A DNA stretch of 64,000 bases from Streptococcus mitis (GTDB lineage Bacteria; Bacillota; Bacilli; Lactobacillales; Streptococcaceae): assembly GCF_005144795.1 (NCBI RefSeq), contig NZ_SWFJ01000003.1, positions 62,001 to 126,000 on the forward strand. Reading direction: 5' to 3'. Each line of letters opens with the position of its first letter. Positions within the stretch are counted from its first letter, which is position 1. Made by a program: the position numbers and the translations under genes. The notes under the pieces were generated by a model. That model was not told the DNA's origin and searched no databases. It saw only the letters and a program-made list of their open reading frames with translations. Positions 35,701-43,210 of this stretch are shown piece by piece.

Positions 35701-38700
35701 CTTTTTGACCATCCACGAATACAGACATTTCACCATGGCTTGGATCTACTGTTGATACGATGTAAGCCTTGGTTCCTGTGAAACGATAGGTGACTTTGGC
35801 GTCTTTCTTGTTGGTCCACATAGAAGTACCGCGGATACCTTCCGATTCATTGTACCAAGTTGTACCTTCCTTGTCAGCCGTTGTATTTGAGTGGTATTCT
35901 AGTCCAAGAGGATATCCATCATTCTTTTCGATAGTGCTTGGGGTTTTATAGACTGAGAAGTTGGTTAGGATTGGTGTAGCTTGTGAGCCAGTAATCGTAA
36001 CTCGGATTTTTTGTGCTTCTACAGGTTGGCCCTGGATCAAACGACGATAGCCTACGGTTGAACCTTCACCATATGGAACCCAACGTCCGTTGATCTCGAC
36101 TTCAATTTTGAATCCAGAAATACGTTGCCCTTTAGCAATATCTTCTTTTAGTTCAACGACATCAAAGCGTCTCTTTTGTCCCAAATCGACTGTGAAGCTA
36201 CCAGTTGTAGCATCATTTGAAAGTGCCCAGCTGGTATCGTCTTTACCATCAGTCAGGTGGCTTTCCTTGTAGAGATGGTTCTGACGAGTAGAACTTGCTG
36301 TGACAGTCGCTCCTTTGGCAAAGTCAGTCGCATACATTTGGTCTAGGGTCGCCTTGAATTCTTTCAAGCGAGCCACGTCAGCATCTGCGAATTTACCTTC
36401 TTTGTTTGGTGGAATGTTGAGAAGAAGTGGCGTTCCACGACCAACAGACTTGAAGTAGATATCCATCAATTCTTTGAGGGATTTTGGTTGCTGGTTATCG
36501 TGGTAGAACCAACCAGAACGGATTGAAACGTCTGCTTCTCCTACAGAGTACATATCTCCGTCAGGGTCACCGTGGTTAAGGTATTCGTTCTTAACATTTT
36601 CGGTGATGTTTGCTTTCTTGACCTTATGCCATACAGGGTCACCGGCGATACCACGCTCATTTCCAATCCAACGGACACTTGTTGGTTCGGCAGAGAAGAT
36701 AGCGATATCTCCTTCAGCTTCCTTGATGTATTTGAACCACTCATCAAAAGTATAGGTTACTTTTTGGGCACCGCTACCGCGTGCTCCATCCATCCAGACT
36801 TCGATAAATTTACCCTTATTACCGTATTTTGGATTACCAAGGATTTCTTTTAGTTGATTGAGGTAGTATTCGTTGTATTCTTTTTGAGTAGCTACCTTAT
36901 ATTTAGGGCTATTAACATCCCATGGTGATAGGTAAACACCCATGTTCATATCGTATTTAGTAGCCGATTTAGAGATTTCTTCTAGAAGGTCACCTTTTCC
37001 ATCTTTCCATGGGCTTGCAGCTACGGTATGATTTGTATATTTAGATGGGTAAATAACGAAACCATCGTGGTGTTTGACAACCATAATAGTTCGTTTAAAA
37101 CCAGTTTCCTTTAGAGTACGGATCCATTGGTCTGTATCTAAGTTAGTTGGATTGAAGTTTTTAGGATCCTCATTTCCATGTCCCCATTCAGAATTAGTAT
37201 AAGTATTCATACCATAGTGGATGAAGGCAGCTAATTCTTCCTTGTGATAATCAAGTTGAGCCTTGCTTGGAAGCGGACCGTGATTTCCGATTTCTGTTTC
37301 TTTATCTTCTGGGTGAGCAGCAGGTAAAACATTTGAAGTCGGATTAGAGCTATCAGAGATTTTTTCGTATTCAAAGACGACATCATTCACACCCTTGTGC
37401 TGGATGCTGGCTTCTAAGCGTGGAGTGATCGCGCGGTAGCCTGCGATTTCTTTTGCTTCAAAAGTGTTTACAAAGGGAACCTCGTATTCTTTTCCGTCAT
37501 TATTATCAGTAACAACATCTGATAATTCTTGCTCTGAGCCTTTCAAGCGATAATGAATGGCAAATGAACCTTTATTCACTTTATAAACCACCTTGATGAC
37601 CCGTGTTCCTGGAGCTGTTTTGCTGACGACGTTGTAGGTCCACTCATCTTTGAGTTGTTTGTTGATTTCGACGCCATCAATAGAGACAATCTGGTATTTC
37701 TCTTGATTTTTTGTATAGAAGTCGGTCTTAGCGATTTCTTTTTTGAAGTCATAATCAAAAGCTGTTCCAACTTCAGTTTTTTCAACAAAAGTATCATCAG
37801 TTTTGATTGGATTACCAGTTTCATCTACGTGTTGAACCACTACACGTCCGTAATCGATTCCTTTAATGAGTGTCGCAACACCATTTTCATCGAAAGAATA
37901 TTGATTTTCACCAATAACAGCAGTTTTATTTCTGAACATTTCTCCTTCAGGAGTAAAGTAATATCGTTTCCCGTTATCACCTTGGTACCAACCTTTGATA
38001 CCATATTTTGCGATAATATCTTTTACCCATTTGACTTGCTCAGGTGAGAGGACGATCCCACCACCGAAACGATCTTTGTCAGGGATGCCGTTTTCGATTG
38101 TGCCATGTTGGTGAACACCGACTACTTTACCATCACCGTTGATAATACCAGCACCTGAAAGGCCTGAAACAGAAGTCATATGATAGGTGATGCCTTTTGA
38201 GCCTTTATTATCATAATTATCAACAGATTTCACGACACCATCAGCCTTGTAAAGTTGACCAGCTACAATTGGTTTTTTGAGCTCAGGTGAGCTTGAATCA
38301 GTCGGATATCCAATCGTGCTAACAGGATCTCCTGGTTGATATGTTTTGTTTTCTGCCAAGGGAACAAAGGTAGCAGCTTTATTTGGACTAGCGATTTGAA
38401 GAGGAACAGGTGCTACAACAGCAGCCAAGTCATTTTGATATCCTTTTCCAAATTCTTTCTTGTTCCAAAAATGAATATCTTCTTCTTTGAAAAGAGTAGT
38501 ATTACCCGTTACAGGTTGAGAATTGCGAACAGCAGAATTGGAACCGAGGTTATAGTAAAACTTAGCAGAATCTCCACCTCGAATATGTCCTTCTTTTGTA
38601 TCACGGTCTGATTCTAAAAAGTTGTGAGCGACAGTCAAGATGACATTTGGTGCTACAAAAATACCAGAACCAGACACGATATAGCGTTGAGAACCACCAT

Positions 38701-39256
38701 TGTAAATAGTGTAAATCATACTAGCAGCAGTAGCAGGTTGTCCCTCATAAGGGACGTGCTTCAAATCTAGACCACCGTTGATAATCGCACGATTACCATT
38801 TTCAACTTCTTTTGGAAGTTCTTCCTTGTTTTTTAGAATGCTTTCTGTCTCAACTTTAGGGCTATCCTTCTTGTCTACGATTGCTGAAGTATCTATGTTT
38901 TTTACGGGCGTATCAGGATAAGCTTGATCGTGGATTTCTTCAGGAAGTAAGTCAGTAGTCGTAGTCTTAGTATCTGCTACAGATTTTTCTTCTGCTGGTT
39001 TAACAGTTTTCTCTGCTTGCTGTGACTTTTGAGGTGTAGAGATTACAGGACTTTCATTTTTGATTTCTGGTTTAGTTTTTTCAGCCTCGGCCAATTTTTC
39101 TATGTTTGGTTGAGAACTTGTAGCTTCAATTTTTGCTTCGTCAGCTAGTGCTGTTCCAGATGCAAAAAAAGCGAGACCAACCATAACCGAAGCAACACCA
39201 ACGGTTAATTTTCTGATGCTAAAAGTTTGCCCTTTTTCAAAAAGGTATCGATTCAT
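32753..39256 (-). CDS. Cell-wall-anchored trypsin-like protease fused to GH29 alpha-L-fucosidase
   Basis: This 2167-residue surface protein has a YSIRK-type signal (FSIRKLTVG at 12-20, cut near A38). A trypsin-like domain follows with His211 (HNF), Asp276 (NDLAA) and Ser367 (GLSGAG). Next come a WYQGDNGKRYYF-type repeat (about 422-465) and MucBP-like modules (about 467-640). A GH29 fucosidase spans about 655-985, with Asp823 in VWMDG as likely nucleophile. An F5/8 type C carbohydrate-binding domain (about 980-1105), further beta modules and two 83-residue FIVAR-like repeats follow. Last come three 112-residue G5-like repeats and LPETG at 2135-2139. It should cut fucose from host glycans and possibly cleave glycoproteins on the cell surface. 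Start and signal look sound. Confidence 0.9.
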   Translation of the reverse strand: MNRYLFEKGQTFSIRKLTVGVASVMVGLAFFASGTALADEAKIEATSSQPNIEKLAEAEKTKPEIKNESPVISTPQKSQQAEKTVKPAEEKSVADTKTTTTDLLPEEIHDQAYPDTPVKNIDTSAIVDKKDSPKVETESILKNKEELPKEVENGNRAIINGGLDLKHVPYEGQPATAASMIYTIYNGGSQRYIVSGSGIFVAPNVILTVAHNFLESDRDTKEGHIRGGDSAKFYYNLGSNSAVRNSQPVTGNTTLFKEEDIHFWNKKEFGKGYQNDLAAVVAPVPLQIASPNKAATFVPLAENKTYQPGDPVSTIGYPTDSSSPELKKPIVAGQLYKADGVVKSVDNYDNKGSKGITYHMTSVSGLSGAGIINGDGKVVGVHQHGTIENGIPDKDRFGGGIVLSPEQVKWVKDIIAKYGIKGWYQGDNGKRYYFTPEGEMFRNKTAVIGENQYSFDENGVATLIKGIDYGRVVVQHVDETGNPIKTDDTFVEKTEVGTAFDYDFKKEIAKTDFYTKNQEKYQIVSIDGVEINKQLKDEWTYNVVSKTAPGTRVIKVVYKVNKGSFAIHYRLKGSEQELSDVVTDNNDGKEYEVPFVNTFEAKEIAGYRAITPRLEASIQHKGVNDVVFEYEKISDSSNPTSNVLPAAHPEDKETEIGNHGPLPSKAQLDYHKEELAAFIHYGMNTYTNSEWGHGNEDPKNFNPTNLDTDQWIRTLKETGFKRTIMVVKHHDGFVIYPSKYTNHTVAASPWKDGKGDLLEEISKSATKYDMNMGVYLSPWDVNSPKYKVATQKEYNEYYLNQLKEILGNPKYGNKGKFIEVWMDGARGSGAQKVTYTFDEWFKYIKEAEGDIAIFSAEPTSVRWIGNERGIAGDPVWHKVKKANITENVKNEYLNHGDPDGDMYSVGEADVSIRSGWFYHDNQQPKSLKELMDIYFKSVGRGTPLLLNIPPNKEGKFADADVARLKEFKATLDQMYATDFAKGATVTASSTRQNHLYKESHLTDGKDDTSWALSNDATTGSFTVDLGQKRRFDVVELKEDIAKGQRISGFKIEVEINGRWVPYGEGSTVGYRRLIQGQPVEAQKIRVTITGSQATPILTNFSVYKTPSTIEKNDGYPLGLEYHSNTTADKEGTTWYNESEGIRGTSMWTNKKDAKVTYRFTGTKAYIVSTVDPSHGEMSVFVDGQKVADVQTKNSSRKRSQKVYETGDLAPGEHTITLVNKTGEPIATEGIYTLNNNNKGMFELEATSYDVEKGKPVTVTIKRVGGSKGAATVRFITEPGTGVHGKVYQDTTQDVTFADGETEKTVTIPTIDFTEQADSIFDFKAKLTSASDGALLGFATDATIRVMKADLLKTNQTNYDDQASQLDYSPGWRHETNSSGKYQNTESWVSFGHLTEDQKKKTTVTAYFYGTGLEIKGFVDPGHGVYKVFLDGKEVTYQDGMGNASIIDGKKYFSGHAAQRQGDQTLVSLKGLDENLHAVTLQLDPDKNDLTKNIGMQVDQFITKGEGSELYSKAEILQSISKWKEDLSNFNPAGLKDTATARQAFKSNLDKLTAQLSSDTVNVQDVMSTVTALQDILSKDENYQKPEDETSPEQPVEPKQPEQPEINYDKAMASLTEAIEKKVAELGTNNDAKKKLVEITDKAIAAIQEAKTQEDVNKALNTALEQIKQLQPSQPEQPVEPKQPEQPEINYDKAMASLTEAIEKKVAELGANNDAKKKLVEITDKAIAAIQDAKTQEDVNKALNNALEQIKQLQPSQPEQPVEPKQPEKPITSSNPEEGIKELVFQLPSLDIVKKAVPFKTIRRENPQLDKGKEQVLAEGKDGAIIEYIEVNGSNRKVVQTESTPALDRVIEVGTKQSSVGTETPPVVTLPEYLIPKEPEKPIISSSPEEGVKELVFQLPSLDIVKKAVPFKTIRRENPQLDKEKEQVLAEGKDGAIIEYVEVDGSNRKVVQTESTPALDRVIEVGTKQSSVGTDTPPVVTLPEYLLPKEPEKPITSSSPEEGVKDLIFKLPSLDIVKKAVPFKTIRRENPNLDKGKEQVLAEGKDSLLIEYVEVDGSNRRVVQTKSTPALDRVIEVGTKQSSVGKEAPPVVTLPEYVLPRETEKPAPAVVTEDSPRKDEKAPVATTVKQDKEKQLPETGEQEANAFLFLAAITSVLSLLIFQKNFKD
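32945..33955 (-). repeat. Three 336-nt G5-like repeats in the GH29 protein gene
   Basis: Repeats with a 336-nt (112-codon) period encode KPITSSSPEEGVKELVFQLP, then KAVPFKTIRRENP and TESTPALDRVIEVGTKQS. The DNA copies are highly similar, so the number could vary by recombination. Confidence 0.85.
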
Positions 39257-39376
39257 AATGTACTCCTAGTTTGAATAAAGACAGTCAGCTACTGTCTGAG
39301 CCCAAGTATGACTTGGAAACGATTTTCTTTAATGATAGTTAATTTGTGCAATAGTTTGAGTATAACCTTCCTCCTA

Positions 39377-39390
39377 TTTAAGCGCTTTCA
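39377..39390 (-). promoter_or_regulatory. cre-like catabolite control site (GH29 gene)
   Basis: On the minus strand TGAAAGCGCTTAAA matches the CcpA cre consensus at 13 of 14 positions. It lies about 60 nt after the -10, so it could block transcription when glucose is present. Confidence 0.65.
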
Positions 39391-39448
39391 TCTTAAGATA
39401 AAAAAATTTAAATTGCCATCTTAATCTTTAAAATGACCCAAAAACCTT

Positions 39449-39477
39449 AATATAACAAATATACTAAATTATTCCAA
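39449..39477 (-). promoter_or_regulatory. Promoter of the GH29 gene
   Basis: Minus strand -35 TTGGAA (39472-39477), a 17-nt spacer and -10 TATATT (39449-39454). The -10 context TATTTGTTATATTAA (15 nt) is identical to that of the GH95 gene. The 5' untranslated region is long, about 185 nt. Confidence 0.65.
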
Positions 39478-39546
39478 GAAATGCAATAGAGAAATGTAAG
39501 AAAATCAATCTAACTTAAAGAAATTCATTTGCTTTTTAAAGAAAAA

Positions 39547-39586
39547 ATACATCCTTTCAAAAATTAAACTAAATGAAAGGATGTAT
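39547..39586 (-). terminator. Terminator of the gpx operon
   Basis: ATACATCCTTTCA (39547-39559) pairs with TGAAAGGATGTAT (39574-39586). On the minus strand a T run follows. Confidence 0.88.
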
Positions 39587-39594
39587 TCAAAAAA

Positions 39595-40071
39595 TCAGAG
39601 TAATTTTTGTATGGCCTCTTCAATTTGTTGTGGGTCTGTTTTGGAAGAGAAGCGTTCAAAGACTTGCCCATCTCGACCGATGAGAAATTTAGCGAAATTC
39701 CATTCGATTCGTTTTCCTAGTGGACCAGATTCCTGGTCTTTCAACCAAACATAGAGGGGATCTGCCTCCTTACCGTTGACCTTGATTTTGGCAAAACGTG
39801 GGAAGGTGGTTTGATAGTGTAGGCTACAGAAGGCGTTGATTTCTTCTGCGTTACCTGGTGCTTGTCCCATAAACTGATTGCAAGGGAAGTCTAAAATCTC
39901 AAAACCTTGTTCTTGATAGCAATCATAGAGTTCTTGGAGACCTTGGTACTGGGGTGTTAAACCACATCCAGTAGCAGTGTTGACAACCAAGAGAACTTTC
40001 CCACGATAGGCATCTAGTGAGATTTCTTGATTGTCTTGATTCAAGACTGAAAAATCGTATAGTGAAGTCAT
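39595..40071 (-). CDS. gpx: Glutathione peroxidase (thiol peroxidase type)
   Basis: This 158-residue GPx-fold peroxidase has the catalytic Cys36 in NTATGCG (Cys in place of selenocysteine), the Gln in its usual segment, FPCNQFMGQAPGNA and the Trp in EWNFAKFLI. Non-animal members usually take electrons from thioredoxin, so the real reductant may not be glutathione. The start codon overlaps the stop of the upstream DUF3278 gene (TAATG), so the two are co-translated. It removes hydrogen or lipid peroxides in the cytoplasm. Confidence 0.93.
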   Translation of the reverse strand: MTSLYDFSVLNQDNQEISLDAYRGKVLLVVNTATGCGLTPQYQGLQELYDCYQEQGFEILDFPCNQFMGQAPGNAEEINAFCSLHYQTTFPRFAKIKVNGKEADPLYVWLKDQESGPLGKRIEWNFAKFLIGRDGQVFERFSSKTDPQQIEEAIQKLL

Positions 40072-40646
40072 TACTTGCTTTTCTCCTTCTGTTTGGTGTT
40101 TTTAGGAGTTTTTTCCTCCTGTAGGGATAGAAAGCCGTAGGTCAGGGTTCCAAAAATGCTACCGATAATCAGGCCATACATCAGGAAAGGAACACTTTTA
40201 TAGAATTGCATGAGCAACTTCCCAAAATCTGAAAAGGACATTTGCTGAACGAAGACTTTATGAAAGATGAGTAGGGTAAAGAGGCCAATCTGAAGTCCGA
40301 TAAACACAATCCAGCTTCGGAATTTGATTTGGGCTTTGCTGTAGGTTTTGAGGATAATTTCTGACTTGTCATCTTTTTCCAGATGGAGTTCTTTGACGGC
40401 TCTTTGAGTTTTTAAGGTAATGAAAAAAATGAGTCCAGAGTAAACGTAGGGCATGGCATAGCGAACGGCTTCTATGAAGCGTCCAAATAACAGATAAAAC
40501 AAGAAGAGGAAGAAGGAAGAATAAACGATTTGAACCATAGAACGGGCACAAGCCTTGTAGATAATCTCTTGTCGGCATTCATCAAAAGGGCCTTGGATAT
40601 GAAAGAGATTTCGAAGTAAGCGAGTGGTGAAGTCTTCTTTTTTCAT
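40071..40646 (-). CDS. DUF3278-family membrane protein
   Basis: This 191-residue protein shows four hydrophobic segments, at about residues 38-54, 64-80, 108-130 and 150-170. It has a short N-terminal KEDFTTRLLRNLFHIQGPFDE similar to that of the 180-residue paralogue upstream (TEKLIKRTYGISGPLDE). The Lys-rich tail ends KQKEKSK. It is DUF3278-like. The function is unknown. The locus order is XRE regulator, DUF3278, small membrane protein, DUF3278, gpx. Confidence 0.75.
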   Translation of the reverse strand: MKKEDFTTRLLRNLFHIQGPFDECRQEIIYKACARSMVQIVYSSFFLFLFYLLFGRFIEAVRYAMPYVYSGLIFFITLKTQRAVKELHLEKDDKSEIILKTYSKAQIKFRSWIVFIGLQIGLFTLLIFHKVFVQQMSFSDFGKLLMQFYKSVPFLMYGLIIGSIFGTLTYGFLSLQEEKTPKNTKQKEKSK

Positions 40647-40658
40647 GCTGATAACCTC

Positions 40659-41000
40659 CTAAATGAGCGGTTTTTGATTGACTTCTTTAACGAGTTGATA
40701 GAAAGTATAGAAGTAAATCAAGCTAAAAGTGCTACAAATTGTTAGAAATACTAGGTATCTCCAATCTGCAGAACTCCTTAAAAGTTGTGGGAAGGATACG
40801 AGGATAAAACAGAGAGATACGTTTAGAAGGCGTATTTTTTGGGATTGGATTTTCTGAAGTCTTTGTCCCTTATTCAACAAAGGAAGAAATAAAAGGAAGA
40901 TAATCAAGAAAGGACGTGTAATTTGTCCAGAAACTAGGAAAAAGGTAATAAAGATACTGACAAAGATGTGACTGATTAGTAAAGTTAGTAATGATTTCAT
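40659..41000 (-). CDS. Small hydrophobic membrane protein, function unknown
   Basis: This 113-residue protein has about four membrane helices (residues about 6-24, 27-43, 55-72, 82-100) and very few polar residues outside them. It matches no named motif. It lies between two DUF3278 genes at short spacing (12 nt and 9 nt), so it is part of the same operon. It could be a third partner in a membrane complex. Confidence 0.65.
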   Translation of the reverse strand: MKSLLTLLISHIFVSIFITFFLVSGQITRPFLIIFLLFLPLLNKGQRLQKIQSQKIRLLNVSLCFILVSFPQLLRSSADWRYLVFLTICSTFSLIYFYTFYQLVKEVNQKPLI

Positions 41001-41009
41001 AGGTACCTC

Positions 41010-41552
41010 CTAATCCTCATCTTGATCCTTCTTAGCTTTTGCAATGCGACGGGAGATGAGGAACTGTATGCTCGCTCCGAAGAAAATAGAACCGAGAATG
41101 CTTGATACACCATTTCTTATAGTGAGGAGAGAATGAAAATAGTCCTGACCTTCACCTATGAGTATATGGAGAAGAGGAGTTATAAAAAACATCCATAGAC
41201 CAAAGAACAAACCTGCTTTAAGACCTGGGTAGTATAGTTGCTTACTTTCTTTCTCGCTCAGCATATCTGGATCAATAGCTGTAATCCCTGTTTTTTTCAT
41301 TTGGTAGGTGACATAGCCAGCAGCGATGAGGGCAATCACTAAAATCAGAGGAGGATAGATTAGAGCCACTTCTTGAGGGTATTTATAGACCAGAAGGAGT
41401 GGAATAAGATTTCCGAAAATCATCAGATAAAAGAGGATGATAAAGACTTGGTTCCCAATACGATCGGCCTCACGCCGTTTGTATTCGTCAAGGGGACCAG
41501 AAATACCGTATGTGCGTTTAATAAGTTTTTCCGTGAAGGTTTCTTTTTTCAT
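41010..41552 (-). CDS. DUF3278-family membrane protein (paralogue)
   Basis: This 180-residue protein has four hydrophobic segments and the N-terminal ETFTEKLIKRTYGISGPLDEYK that it shares with the 191-residue protein downstream. The mid-region loop has TAIDPDMLSEKESKQLYYPG. The duplicated DUF3278 genes probably arose by tandem duplication. In streptococci these genes typically accompany a small XRE regulator, as here. The function is unknown. Confidence 0.75.
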   Translation of the reverse strand: MKKETFTEKLIKRTYGISGPLDEYKRREADRIGNQVFIILFYLMIFGNLIPLLLVYKYPQEVALIYPPLILVIALIAAGYVTYQMKKTGITAIDPDMLSEKESKQLYYPGLKAGLFFGLWMFFITPLLHILIGEGQDYFHSLLTIRNGVSSILGSIFFGASIQFLISRRIAKAKKDQDED

Positions 41553-41567
41553 GAGTTGGCTCCTTTT

Positions 41568-41762
41568 TTAAAAGTTATCCTCCCAAAAGAGACTGTTGAG
41601 GTCAGTTTGGAGGCTGCGGGCGAGATTGAGACAGAGTTCCAGTGTTGGATTGTACTTGTCGTTCTCAATCATATTGATGGTTTGTCTCGAGACACCGATA
41701 TCCTTGGCGAGTTCGAGCTGGGAAATGCCTAGTTCCTTGCGAAATTCTTTCACACGATTCAT
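41568..41762 (-). CDS. Small XRE-family regulator
   Basis: This 64-residue Cro/CI protein has a single HTH_3 domain: VKEFRKELGISQLELAKDIGVSRQTINMIENDKYNPT. It starts the DUF3278/gpx operon and lies just downstream of a near-consensus promoter covered by palindromes. It probably represses its own operon, as relatives of this size do. Confidence 0.88.
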   Translation of the reverse strand: MNRVKEFRKELGISQLELAKDIGVSRQTINMIENDKYNPTLELCLNLARSLQTDLNSLFWEDNF

Positions 41763-41782
41763 CTGTTCTCCTTTCTGATTTA

Positions 41783-41844
41783 TGTCGTATATATTTGACT
41801 ATATTATATTCTTCTATGAAATAGATGTCAAGCATATTTGACAT
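41783..41844 (-). promoter_or_regulatory. Consensus promoter and palindromic operators of the XRE/DUF3278/gpx operon
   Basis: Minus strand -35 TTGACA (41826-41831), a 17-nt spacer, -10 TATAAT (41803-41808), all perfect. The palindrome ATGTCAA-N6-TTGACAT (41825-41844) covers the -35. A related TGTC/TTTGAC block (41783-41798) lies downstream of the -10. Binding by the XRE protein is inferred. Confidence 0.75.
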
Positions 41845-41909
41845 ATTTCTTAAAGAAATCTTACTTTTTTTGACCTATTTGTCTGACTAGTGCAAGCTAT
41901 TCGGATTTG

Positions 41910-41918
41910 TGGTAAAAT
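41910..41918 (+). promoter_or_regulatory. Extended -10 promoter immediately before rsmH
   Basis: TGGTAAAAT ends 9 nt before the rsmH ATG at 41928, so the predicted start is at about 41925. That would give an almost leaderless mRNA. Confidence 0.5.
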
Positions 41919-41927
41919 AGATAGGAT

Positions 41928-42878
41928 ATGACAAAAGAATTTCATCATGTAACGGTCTTACTCCACGAAACGATTGATATGCTCGACGTAAAGCCTGACG
42001 GTATCTACGTTGATGCGACTTTGGGTGGAGCGGGCCATAGCGAATATTTATTAAGTAAATTAAGTGAAAAAGGCCATCTCTATGCCTTTGACCAGGACCA
42101 GAATGCTATTGACAACGCGCAAAAACGTTTGGCACCCTATATCGAAAAAGGGATGGTAACCTTTATCAAGGATAATTTCCGTCATTTACAGGCACGTTTG
42201 CGCGAAGCTGGTGTTCAGGAAATTGATGGAATTTGTTATGACTTGGGAGTGTCTAGTCCTCAATTGGATCAGCGTGAGCGTGGTTTTTCTTATAAAAAGG
42301 ATGCGCCACTGGACATGCGGATGAATCAGGAAGCTAGTCTGACAGCCTATGAAGTGGTGAACCACTATGACTATCATGACTTGGTTCGAATTTTCTTCAA
42401 GTATGGAGAGGACAAATTCTCTAAACAGATTGCGCGTAAGATTGAACAAGCACGTGAAGTCAAGCCAATCGAGACAACGACTGAGTTGGCTGAGATTATC
42501 AAGTCGGCTAAGCCTGCCAAGGAGCTCAAGAAAAAGGGTCACCCTGCTAAACAGATTTTCCAGGCTATTCGAATTGAAGTTAATGATGAACTGGGAGCAG
42601 CAGATGAGTCCATCCAGCAGGCTATGGAGATGTTGGCTCTAGATGGTAGAATTTCAGTGATTACCTTTCATTCTTTAGAAGACCGCTTGACCAAGCAATT
42701 GTTCAAGGAGGCTTCAACAGTGGAAGTTCCCAAAGGTTTGCCTTTCATCCCAGATGATCTCAAGCCCAAGATGGAATTGGTGTCCCGTAAGCCAATCTTG
42801 CCAAGTGCAGAAGAATTAGAAGCTAATAACCGCTCGCATTCAGCTAAGTTGCGCGTGGCCAGAAAAATTCACAAGTAA
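41928..42878 (+). CDS. rsmH: 16S rRNA (cytosine-1402-N4)-methyltransferase RsmH
   Basis: This 316-residue enzyme (also called MraW) methylates C1402 of 16S rRNA. The N-terminus has the family start [15 protein letters not shown], the SAM-binding loop [15 protein letters not shown] and the [10 protein letters not shown] block. HSLEDR and [11 protein letters not shown] mark the C-terminal half. It is the first gene of a cell-division cluster with ftsL, pbpX and mraY. The ATG is required by family alignment, yet its ribosome site (AGGAT) is too close. Confidence 0.96.
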   Translation: MTKEFHHVTVLLHETIDMLDVKPDGIYVDATLGGAGHSEYLLSKLSEKGHLYAFDQDQNAIDNAQKRLAPYIEKGMVTFIKDNFRHLQARLREAGVQEIDGICYDLGVSSPQLDQRERGFSYKKDAPLDMRMNQEASLTAYEVVNHYDYHDLVRIFFKYGEDKFSKQIARKIEQAREVKPIETTTELAEIIKSAKPAKELKKKGHPAKQIFQAIRIEVNDELGAADESIQQAMEMLALDGRISVITFHSLEDRLTKQLFKEASTVEVPKGLPFIPDDLKPKMELVSRKPILPSAEELEANNRSHSAKLRVARKIHK

Positions 42879-42889
42879 GAGGGGAAAAG

Positions 42890-43207
42890 ATGGTAGAAAG
42901 AATCGAAAAAACAAGCCAGTCGCTGCAAACCAAGTTTAAGAGATTTTCACGAGTAGAGAAGGCATTTTATCTTTCGATTGCTTTGACTACAACTGTTTTA
43001 GCGATTAGCGTTGTGTTTATGCAGACAAAGCTATTACAAGTTCAGAATGAATTGACCAAGGTTAATGCTCAGATAGAAGAAAAGAAGACAGAACTAGATG
43101 ATGCCAAGCAAGAGGTTAATGAATTGATTCGTTCAGAACGTTTGAAAGAAATTGCAAACTCGAAGGATTTGCAGTTGAATAACGAAAATATCCGAACAGC
43201 GGAGTAA
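42890..43207 (+). CDS. ftsL: Cell division protein FtsL
   Basis: This 105-residue bitopic protein has a cytoplasmic basic N-terminus, one membrane helix (about residues 25-45, FYLSIALTTTVLAISVVFM) and an extracellular coiled coil (about 50-95, rich in Glu, Lys and Asn). It belongs to the divisome core with FtsB and DivIC. Position between rsmH and pbpX matches the dcw-like cluster of streptococci. AGGGGAAAAG is the ribosome site. Confidence 0.93.
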   Translation: MVERIEKTSQSLQTKFKRFSRVEKAFYLSIALTTTVLAISVVFMQTKLLQVQNELTKVNAQIEEKKTELDDAKQEVNELIRSERLKEIANSKDLQLNNENIRTAE

Positions 43208-43210
43208 GAT

